The notes beneath the pieces are model-generated. The model did not search any database, had not been told where the DNA came from, and saw only the letters and a list, made by a program, of their open reading frames with translations. DNA of 64,000 nt from CAISIP01 sp031396205 (GTDB lineage Bacteria > Pseudomonadota > Gammaproteobacteria > Burkholderiales > Burkholderiaceae_C): positions 1 to 64,000 of the forward strand of contig JANNKH010000041.1 of assembly GCA_031396205.1 (NCBI GenBank), in the 5' to 3' direction. Below, piece by piece: positions 1 to 6,578 of this stretch (position 1 is the first letter of the stretch; every line of letters starts with the position of its first letter). The position numbers were made by a program, and so were the translations under genes.

Positions 1-89
1 CCAATATTCTCGGTTGGAAGGCCGATATTGACGCAGCGAAACTTCAAGCAATGAGCATTGCCGAAGAAGCGGAGGATGTGCCTGCTTAG
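1..89 (+). CDS. 3' end of an unidentified gene (cut by window edge)
   Basis: In the third frame an open stretch of 28 codons runs from the window edge to a TAG at 87-89. It reads NILGWKADIDAAKLQ followed by MSIAEEAEDVPA. The end is acidic and looks like a natural protein C-terminus, but no family could be recognised from so short a piece. Its start lies outside the window. It is followed by about 650 bases without a convincing gene. Confidence 0.35.
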   Translation, partial: NILGWKADIDAAKLQAMSIAEEAEDVPA

Positions 90-738
90 ACCAAGGTCTA
101 TCAGCGATCCTGCATTTGCCCAGGATCACGTCTCAATGGTCGCAGCTGCGTAGTGGCTTTGACATTCGGTTCGGTGCAGCGGTGCAGGTGTTGTCCATGG
201 TTCGATTGCGTCGGGCGGAATCGAACTGGCGATGCTCCTGGCGGTGGGCTCGACGTCCTGAAGAGGACAACCCGCTACGACGCAGCCCAACAAGGGCGCT
301 GAATCCGCACTGTTCCGCAGGAGCACTCACCCGTTGTGAGAGCGAGTTTGTATCAGGCCCGAACCGCACCACCAGTACCCAAAAAAGCCAACCCCGAAAA
401 GGTTGGTTTCTTTACGCCGGACTCGGCCAGCGGGCCGATGTTGCGAATGGTCGGCGGCGTGTCGAGTCCATCGACTTTTGGATGGTCAACCGGACCCTGT
501 ATGAGCCATTTCGATACGGCTCGCCATTTTTTGTAGTCGCCCGCCAACAAGAGCACAAAAAACGGAAAGACCTCTGGCAAGACAGCTAGCGATAGGGTCA
601 TTTGGCTTTTGTCGCAACGGCTTCACCCGATCGCCAGTCCGAGACCAGGTCCGCCGCGACTGCCTCGTGCACGGCCTGATCTGTTCCATGTCCAGCAGCC
701 GCCACGCCACGCCACCGATGGAGCAGGTGGGAAGTCGC
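90..738. other. Gene-poor stretch with a hairpin terminator
   Basis: No frame here has a recognisable protein, a good Shine-Dalgarno or a known domain; the short open frames on both strands overlap one another. The only clear structure is the hairpin at 381-414. With the IS630-type gene downstream, this may be the worn edge of a mobile element, but no terminal inverted repeat was found. Confidence 0.4.
381..414. terminator. Rho-independent terminator, probably bidirectional
   Basis: A nine-base-pair stem is formed by AAGCCAACC (385-393) and GGTTGGTTT (401-409), with one G-U pair and a seven-base loop. A run of six A lies on the left (381-386) and TCTTT on the right, so it could end transcripts from either side. 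It would end a plus-strand transcript at about 410. What that transcript would be is unclear: the nearest plus-strand gene ends at 89. Confidence 0.6.
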
Positions 739-1419
739 TCACCGCTCTGGCGACCGACTGGCGCCGTCCAGCCGCACCGGGCGTGACCTGCGGCGCGCCA
801 GGGCCGCGGCGGCGCCAAGTACAAGCAGCAGCGACAGGCTTCCCGGTTCGCTGACGGTGGCCCTCTGGCGCAACGTGAAAGTCACCGCGTTGTCGTTGTT
901 GGCGTCAATCACGTTCAAGTCAAACCTGAACAATTCGAGATTGATGGCGGCGGGCAAACTGGGCAGAAATCCGATCCAGTCCAAGGAGTCGGCTGACTGA
1001 CCTGTGAGCGTGAAGTTGCTGGCCATGGGCGGGTCCGCCGCGCTGCTGATGAAGCTGACGCTGTCGCCGGCGCTGGTGATCAACAGGTTGTGATGGAAAT
1101 CACGCCAGTCCAGCCCGGTGTCATTGCGTACCCCCTCAAACAAACGGAACCGGAATCCAGCCGCTTCCCCAGCTGCAAATTCCCGAACGCTGAAAGAGAT
1201 GTCACATGGCCCCAGGCCCGTCATCAGTTTCCCGAGAATGATGCCATTGCTGATGCCGTTGCCTGGCGGCGGGGGTGGTTCTGCGGACGCATCGCGCGTG
1301 CACTCGCCCGTGTAAATGGGGTTATAGCCCACAAGAGCAGGAAATCCGGCTTGAGCGACCAAGGCCAATGTCAACGCGCATGTGCATTTGCCGAGCGCAC
1401 GGGTTGTGGATGGGTGCAT
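739..1419 (-). CDS. PEP-CTERM sorting domain protein
   Basis: A 226-residue exported protein of unknown role. The start is supported by AGGAG six bases upstream of the ATG. The N-terminus carries a signal peptide (hydrophobic stretch about residues 13-30). The C-terminus has the tripartite PEP-CTERM signal: SEPGSL, a hydrophobic helix, then ARRRSR; here S replaces the usual first P and about 15 extra residues follow the arginines. In this family the signal targets proteins to the EpsH/exosortase system, tied to exopolysaccharide or floc formation. No exosortase gene is in the window. The middle of the protein has no recognised domain. It is divergent from the IS630-type gene. Confidence 0.8.
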   Translation of the reverse strand: MHPSTTRALGKCTCALTLALVAQAGFPALVGYNPIYTGECTRDASAEPPPPPGNGISNGIILGKLMTGLGPCDISFSVREFAAGEAAGFRFRLFEGVRNDTGLDWRDFHHNLLITSAGDSVSFISSAADPPMASNFTLTGQSADSLDWIGFLPSLPAAINLELFRFDLNVIDANNDNAVTFTLRQRATVSEPGSLSLLLVLGAAAALARRRSRPVRLDGASRSPER

Positions 1420-1592
1420 GTCGATGCTCCTGTTGCAGTGTGGGTCCGCGGTCCTTTCGACGACCGGGCCGGATCGAGACAGATCGCCCTCGGGCGTGGA
1501 TGCACATGCACAAACAAGGCCAATTGCCAGCCTGCACGCGACACGACAGAATTGATGGCGCGACTCACAAGCTGGCCGCGCGGAGGATCAGG

Positions 1593-2045
1593 ATGAAACA
1601 CCTCGCACTGGAAGATCCGGATGCAGTCCGCCTGTCGATCCGGAGGGCCGCCAAAAGCTCGCGTGACCAACTTCTGATGCACGAATTGCATTGTGTGTTG
1701 CTGGTCGGTCTAGGGCGTAGCTGCCACGAGGTCGGTGGATGGTTTGGTGACAGCACGCGTACAGTCGAACGCTGGGTGAGCGCCTTCAATCAGCATGGTG
1801 TTGCAGGCCTGTGCGCGCGCAGGCCAGGGGGTCGACGACCGCGCTTGCCGTACGACACGGCGCAGCGGGTGGCGTTCGAGATTCGGCAGTCGCCGGGAGT
1901 CTGTGGTTTCTCGGATGCTTTATGGGGTGGCCGCCTCTTGATGCAGCATCTGTATGAGCACTATGGCGTGACCATGGGTCTGCGCCAGTGCCAGCGCACG
2001 CTGTGCCGACTGCGTGCGGTGGGTGCACCTGCAAAGCGGGGTTGA
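1593..2045 (+). CDS. Stand-alone helix-turn-helix protein of IS630/winged-helix type
   Basis: A 150-residue protein starting at MKHLALEDPD, preceded by GGAGGA at 1583-1588. It has two consecutive DNA-binding units: a homeodomain-like region around residues 25-65 (CHEVGGWFGDSTRTVERWV) and a winged-helix region around 70-135 (the Arg-rich GGRRPR linker, then GLRQCQRTLCRL). This layout matches the N-terminal half of IS630 transposases and the single-domain proteins related to them. There is no DDE catalytic domain downstream, so it is either a separate regulator-like protein or the surviving half of a transposase. A longer upstream extension in the same frame was rejected because the Shine-Dalgarno and homology both point to 1593. 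Confidence 0.7.
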   Translation: MKHLALEDPDAVRLSIRRAAKSSRDQLLMHELHCVLLVGLGRSCHEVGGWFGDSTRTVERWVSAFNQHGVAGLCARRPGGRRPRLPYDTAQRVAFEIRQSPGVCGFSDALWGGRLLMQHLYEHYGVTMGLRQCQRTLCRLRAVGAPAKRG

Positions 2046-2820
2046 TGCGTCAACATTCTGTCGTGCGCCTTCCGGGAATGCGCGGACAGCCGTTTGGATG
2101 CGGCATGCAAATGCGGGGCCTGTAAATTTTCCTGACATGGACTTGGCCAGTGCCGCGTACGTGGGTGTGTCGATGACCTGGCACGTTCGCCGGAATGTGT
2201 CCATCACTTTGCTACACCTGGCTTCATCGATTTACTGTGCGGGGTTGCTGGCCTTGGGTGTTGTCGAACTCCTTTGTTGGCGGGTTGATCCAGACTGCAT
2301 TAAGCGCGCAACCGAGCCACCCAGGTGTTTTCTACCATTGTCGCCAGGCCAGCGCGTACGCATTGATCGCACAGCAACAAGATGCCCCCCCCTCAAGACA
2401 CACGAACTCAAAATTCAACTCTCTCCGGATGACCAACCGGAGGATCGCTTTTCAACCCACCTCAACAATGCGCGCTACTTTGCCTTCATCAATCGGACTT
2501 TCCATGGCTGGTATGCGCGCATGGGCATTCGCGGTGGCGTTCCCGGTTTCTCCGGTGCGATGGCGCACCTTTCCTATGACTTCCTGCGCCAGGTGCACTA
2601 TCCGGGAACTCTCCTGAGTCGCATAACCCTCAGTAAAGTCGGCCGGACAAGCATGGAACATGCGATCGAGATGTGGCACGTGAGCGCCGCGCCCTGCCTG
2701 GCAGGGCGCGGCAGGGCGATTCATGTGTGGGTCGATCGCGAAACAGGCAAGCCAACACCGTGGCCGACCGACGTGCTGGCCAAATGCTGGGACCCTGCGC
2801 TGGAAATGCCCGAGACATAG
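2014..2820 (+). CDS. Hot-dog acyl-CoA thioesterase-like protein, N-terminus uncertain
   Basis: Only the last 145 residues or so (from about 2385) look like a protein family: the motif HLNNARYFAFINRTFHGWY resembles the GHVNN-x-Y motif of 4-hydroxybenzoyl-CoA-type thioesterases, followed by HLSYDFLRQVHYPGTLLSR, typical of the hot-dog beta sheet. The usual acidic D-x-D before HVNN is displaced (SPDDQPEDRFSTHLNN), so activity is doubtful. The open frame extends back to 2014, overlapping the previous gene by 32 bases, but its first 100 residues are compositionally unlike a thioesterase and have no ribosome site. Possible later starts are ATG 2173 or TTG 2338. It could be a decayed gene joined to junk sequence. 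Confidence 0.5.
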   Translation: MRWVHLQSGVDASTFCRAPSGNARTAVWMRHANAGPVNFPDMDLASAAYVGVSMTWHVRRNVSITLLHLASSIYCAGLLALGVVELLCWRVDPDCIKRATEPPRCFLPLSPGQRVRIDRTATRCPPLKTHELKIQLSPDDQPEDRFSTHLNNARYFAFINRTFHGWYARMGIRGGVPGFSGAMAHLSYDFLRQVHYPGTLLSRITLSKVGRTSMEHAIEMWHVSAAPCLAGRGRAIHVWVDRETGKPTPWPTDVLAKCWDPALEMPET

Positions 2821-2952
2821 TCATCGCGTTGCCCGGCCGCAGGGGCATGACTGCGGCCCACCCGATGCGCGCGCAGCCACCGTCGTGCGCGTCACCGTAG
2901 TGGCAGCGGGGGCGGCAGAAGCGATACCAGCAGTTGCCTTGCGTGACGGCAG

Positions 2953-3231
2953 TCAGGCGCCCTTGCCGACGCGCCTGCTGCCGTGTCGGGTGCCAGCAGT
3001 GGCGATCAGGCATGCGGCGCCCAGCAGCATCAGCAGCGCGCTGCCGGGCTCGGGCACCAAGTCGATGGTGCCGGAAAAGGATGACTCGTCGATCCGGCCG
3101 TCGCTGCGATACTGGTTGCGGGCTTCGTCGGCGTGCATGGCGTGCCATTCGGTCAGTCGACCAAGATGGACTTTGCAGGCGACGCAGCGGCCACCACCTG
3201 CGCGCACTAAGATTGGGCAATCCGTCCGCAT
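2953..3231 (-). pseudogene. PEP-CTERM protein remnant
   Basis: The last 40 codons encode a clear PEP-CTERM tail: VPEPGSALLMLLGAACLIA followed by a basic end (TRHGSRR). Upstream there is only about 50 codons from a possible ATG at 3231 before the divergent dehydrogenase gene at 3277, with no signal peptide. Earlier in-frame starts (to 3624) would lie antisense inside that gene. The most likely reading is the surviving 3' end of a larger exported protein. Together with the gene at 739-1419 it shows the host uses PEP-CTERM sorting. Confidence 0.5.
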
Positions 3232-3276
3232 CCGGGCGGCGCCATCATCACTTCCCCATTCAGGAGCCACACCCCC

Positions 3277-4128
3277 ATGACCACCACGATCGCCTATCTC
3301 GGCACCGGCCTGCTCGGCGCCGCATTTGCAGAAGCAGCCGCCAAACGCGGCGACACCGTCACCGCCTGGAACCGCTCCGCCGACAAGGCCCGCGCGCTCA
3401 AGGCGTTCGGCATTGCGGCCGCTGCCAGTCCGGCCGAGGCGGTGCGCGGCGCAGCGCGTGTGCACATCATCGTCAAGGACGACGCGGTGGTGGAAGATGT
3501 GCTGGCGCAAGCCCGATCGGGACTGTCGCCCGATGCCGTCATCATCGACCACACCACCACCTTGCCGGCGCTCACCCGTACGCGGCTGGAACGGCTCAAC
3601 GCCCAGGGCATGCGGTACCTGCACTGCCCGGTCTTCATGGGCCCGCCGGCGGCTCGCACTGCGCAGGGTTCGATGCTGGTGTCCGGCCCCAAGCCCGTGT
3701 TCGATTCCGTCAAGGACGACCTCGCCCGCATGACCGGCCGGCTGGAGTACCTGGGCGAGCGCGGTGACCTCGCCGCCGCCAACAAACTATTTGGCAATGC
3801 GCTCATCATCGGCCTTGGCGGCACGATTGCCGATGTGTTGTCGATCGCCGCCGGCGCCCGCGTCGACGCTGCAGAGGCGGTCAAGCTGATGGGCCTGCTG
3901 GACCTCAATGCGATGGCCGCGCGCATCGGCGCCACCATGGCGCAACGCGACTTCGCGCCGACCTTCGAGCTGTCGATGGCGCGCAAGGATGTGGCCTTGA
4001 TGCTGCAGACTGCCGGCGAGCGGCCGATGGCGACGCTGGCCGGGGTTGCGGCGCGGATGGACCAGTTGATCGCCGCTGGGCATGGCCACAAGGGTACCGG
4101 CGTCATGGCGATCGATGCTGCCGGCTGA
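3277..4128 (+). CDS. NAD(P)-dependent beta-hydroxyacid dehydrogenase family protein
   Basis: A 283-residue member of the 3-hydroxyisobutyrate / 6-phosphogluconate dehydrogenase-like family. The dinucleotide loop is GTGLLG (residues 9-14); WNRSADKAR after the second strand suggests NADP(H) preference because an Arg follows the Asn. DHTTT (91-95) corresponds to the conserved D-x-S/T-T, and the catalytic lysine is Lys170 in AANKLFGN. The C-terminal helical domain is complete. Family members reduce or oxidise small hydroxyacids or semialdehydes such as tartronate semialdehyde, succinic semialdehyde or imines; the substrate cannot be told here. CAGGAG lies upstream. It stands alone, followed by a universal stress gene. 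Confidence 0.85.
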   Translation: MTTTIAYLGTGLLGAAFAEAAAKRGDTVTAWNRSADKARALKAFGIAAAASPAEAVRGAARVHIIVKDDAVVEDVLAQARSGLSPDAVIIDHTTTLPALTRTRLERLNAQGMRYLHCPVFMGPPAARTAQGSMLVSGPKPVFDSVKDDLARMTGRLEYLGERGDLAAANKLFGNALIIGLGGTIADVLSIAAGARVDAAEAVKLMGLLDLNAMAARIGATMAQRDFAPTFELSMARKDVALMLQTAGERPMATLAGVAARMDQLIAAGHGHKGTGVMAIDAAG

Positions 4129-4275
4129 CATCGGTCAACGCGCAGGTCATGCGTTCCGTGGTAGCGTTCAGGCAGGCGCAGACCCTGACCTGGGCGCGTG
4201 GGCGGTAGGGCGCGACCTTCGCCGGCCGCAAACCCGAATGATCGGGCCAGTTTCATCGTGACGGGAGCATGACAC

Positions 4276-4719
4276 ATGTACAAACGCATACTGGTTGCGA
4301 CCGACGGTTCCGAGTTGTCCGCCAAGGCGGTCGATCACGCGATCGCCCTGGCCAAGGTGCACGGCGCAGAACTTGTTGCGCTGAAGGTGACGCATCTGCA
4401 GAGGGAAGGCCACTGGGATGGCCAGATTCAGCGTGATGCAGCGGAAAAGGCCGAGCAGGAAACACGCTGGTCAGACCAATCGCAGGCAGTGGTGGATGGC
4501 GTCGTGGCTTCGGCGAAAGCGGCGGGCGTCCAGGCGACGGCCCTCACCGAGAAGTCCAATTTCGTGGCCGATACCGTCATCGAGGTCGCCGGGAAAACGG
4601 CCTGCGATCTGATCGTGATGGCGTCACACGGCCGGCGTGGCCTGGCGCGTGTGTTGCTCGGCAGCGAAACCCAGCATGTACTGACGCATTCGCAGATACC
4701 GGTGCTGGTGTTGCGCTGA
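4276..4719 (+). CDS. Universal stress protein, UspA family
   Basis: A 147-residue single-domain protein beginning MYKRILVATDGSE, the typical first strand of the family. The ATP-binding signature G-x2-G-x9-G-S is present near the end (SHGRRGLARVLLGSETQHVL), so it is probably an ATP-binding Usp. The C-terminus IPVLVLR is the usual final strand. GGGAG precedes the start. Such proteins help cells survive starvation or oxidative and respiratory stress; the exact role is not predictable. It is monocistronic between the dehydrogenase and the questin-oxidase-like gene. Confidence 0.92.
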   Translation: MYKRILVATDGSELSAKAVDHAIALAKVHGAELVALKVTHLQREGHWDGQIQRDAAEKAEQETRWSDQSQAVVDGVVASAKAAGVQATALTEKSNFVADTVIEVAGKTACDLIVMASHGRRGLARVLLGSETQHVLTHSQIPVLVLR

Positions 4720-4759
4720 CCACTGCGCACCTGCGCGTCGCAACAACGACGGCTGTATC

Positions 4760-5764
4760 GTGATGGTGCCCGAGCCTCTGACGCGCCGGTTGCTGGAACA
4801 CCGCGATCGGTATGCGCCCGCCTATCCGCCCAACGGCAATTCCGATCACGGGCCCATGGCCTGCCTGGCGATGTTCGGGCTTGGCCTTTGCATGCAGGAC
4901 ATCTCCCGGTTTGCCGACAACTACCGTGGCAAACTGGCGCCGCACGTGGCTTGCGCTGCTGCCGTTGACGCAGACAACTGGTTGGCGCACCGGGGCCAGG
5001 CTGCGTCCTACCAGATGCTGCTGGCGTTTTTCGATCGCCAGATTGCGTCGCGCGGCTGGCAGGATACGGTGGCGCATTACCTGCCGCAGCTGGTCTCGGG
5101 CTGGGTCAAGGAAGCGTTCCATCCGCTGATCCGGCTCGGATACGGCATCGAATTCGGCGTGCACTCCGAAATCGCCGCCGGCCTGGCCTATTTGACAGTC
5201 GCGGGCGACGATCCGGCATTGGCGCACTTGGCGCAGTTGCCGCCTTTGCCCGACGGAGGGGGTGGCTACTTGGCGTTTTGGCAGTCGCAGCGCCGAAGCG
5301 CGTTCGAGAGCGGCCGCTTCGGTGCACGCTATGCGCAGATCGTGCGCCATGCGCCATTGCGTGCGGCCGGACGCGCGGCGCAGGAGCCGTGGCACGCACT
5401 CAGCGACGCCTGCCTGCAGGTGTTTCACGCCACGCACGATTTCTTCGCATTGCACATGGTGACCGGCAGCCATGCGCTGCGTGTATGCGCGCCGTATGCC
5501 GGCAAAGAGGTGCAGGCCATTGGCAGCGTGGGTCTCGCGGTGGCCTACCTGGCCATTGGCGCACCGGCGCTTGCGCCATTGACAGCGGTATGGGAGCAGC
5601 GGCTGGAGCCGACGCTATTGCGCATGGCGACCGATGAACACGACATCAAGATCGCCCACACCGCGCTGGCGCAGTCGCGGGCCTTTGGCGATCCGCGGTA
5701 CGAATCCGTGGTGGCGGCATACCTGGTGCCACGACTGCCAGGCGCGCGGCCCGGCCCAGCCTGA
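4760..5764 (+). CDS. Questin oxidase-like family protein
   Basis: A 334-residue soluble protein resembling the questin oxidase / AflY family (formerly DUF4243). Landmarks are NSDHGPMACLAMFGLG near residue 30, AFHPLIRLGYGIEFGVHSEI around 115-135 and FFALHMVTGSHALR around 230. In fungi the family includes Baeyer-Villiger-type ring-cleaving enzymes of anthraquinone metabolism; bacterial members are mostly uncharacterised. Conserved His residues in these motifs suggest a metal or substrate site. It follows a universal stress gene by 41 bases and precedes a peroxiredoxin, so an oxidative-stress or aromatic-oxidation role is possible but unproven. Confidence 0.7.
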   Translation: MMVPEPLTRRLLEHRDRYAPAYPPNGNSDHGPMACLAMFGLGLCMQDISRFADNYRGKLAPHVACAAAVDADNWLAHRGQAASYQMLLAFFDRQIASRGWQDTVAHYLPQLVSGWVKEAFHPLIRLGYGIEFGVHSEIAAGLAYLTVAGDDPALAHLAQLPPLPDGGGGYLAFWQSQRRSAFESGRFGARYAQIVRHAPLRAAGRAAQEPWHALSDACLQVFHATHDFFALHMVTGSHALRVCAPYAGKEVQAIGSVGLAVAYLAIGAPALAPLTAVWEQRLEPTLLRMATDEHDIKIAHTALAQSRAFGDPRYESVVAAYLVPRLPGARPGPA

Positions 5765-5892
5765 AGGCCCATATCGGGCAGAAGTCGGTTCGCCAGACCC
5801 GCCCGATTGCCGGATAAAGCGGGACGATGTAAGCTGCAAGACCCGTGCCCTGCGCGGCCCGGCATCCGATCAACCACCAGGAGGGCAATACC

Positions 5893-6552
5893 ATGTCATT
5901 GCGCATCAACGACACCGCACCCAATTTCAGCGCCAACACCACCCAGGGCACGATCGATTTTCATGAGTGGATCGGCGATCAGTGGGCGATCCTGTTCTCG
6001 CATCCGAAGGATTTCACGCCGGTGTGCACCACCGAGCTGGGCTACATGGCGCGCATCGAGCCCGAGTTCACCAAGCGCAACTGCAAGCTGATCGGCCTGT
6101 CGATCGACCCAGTGGACAACCACCACCAGTGGGCCAAGGACATCGAGGAGACCCAGGGCCATCTGCCCAGGTACCCGATGATCGGCGACACCGATCTGGC
6201 GGTGGCCAAGCTCTACAACATGCTGCCGGCCGAGGAGCCGGGCAGCTCGGAGGGCCGTACCGCCGCCACCAACGCCACCGTGCGTTCGGTGTTCGTGATC
6301 GGCCCGGACAAGAAGATCAAGCTGATGCTGACCTACCCGATGACCACCGGCCGCAACTTCGACGAGATACTGCGCGTGCTCGATTCGATGCAGCTCACCG
6401 CCGCGCACAAGGTCGCCACGCCGGTGAACTGGAAGAAGGGCGAAGACGTCATCATCGTGCCGTCGGTGACGGACGATGAGGCGAAAAAAATCTATCCGGC
6501 CGGCTACAAGACGCTCAAACCCTACCTGCGTATCGTCAAGCAGCCGGGTTGA
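5893..6552 (+). CDS. 1-Cys peroxiredoxin (Prx6 type)
   Basis: A 219-residue thiol peroxidase that reduces hydrogen peroxide and organic peroxides. The peroxidatic cysteine is Cys45 in KDFTPVCTTELG. A long C-terminal domain (WKKGEDVIIVPSV, then KIYPAGYKTLKPYLR) marks the Prx6 subgroup, and there is no obvious resolving cysteine. The start at 5893 is chosen because AGGAGGG lies seven bases upstream; an ATG at 5845 is less likely. It is probably monocistronic and is followed by the convergent acylase gene. Confidence 0.93.
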   Translation: MSLRINDTAPNFSANTTQGTIDFHEWIGDQWAILFSHPKDFTPVCTTELGYMARIEPEFTKRNCKLIGLSIDPVDNHHQWAKDIEETQGHLPRYPMIGDTDLAVAKLYNMLPAEEPGSSEGRTAATNATVRSVFVIGPDKKIKLMLTYPMTTGRNFDEILRVLDSMQLTAAHKVATPVNWKKGEDVIIVPSVTDDEAKKIYPAGYKTLKPYLRIVKQPG

Positions 6553-6578
6553 CTGCCGCCTGTTTGGCTTTCACGCTC

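Noticed and set aside
195..225. T-loop-like sequence (minus strand GTTCGATTCCG) suggesting a tRNA or tmRNA end
   Set aside because: Flanking bases do not form a T stem and no acceptor or anticodon arm can be drawn.
116..589. A plus-strand frame of 157 codons in the left-hand gap
   Set aside because: Crosses a strong terminator hairpin, has no domain or ribosome site.
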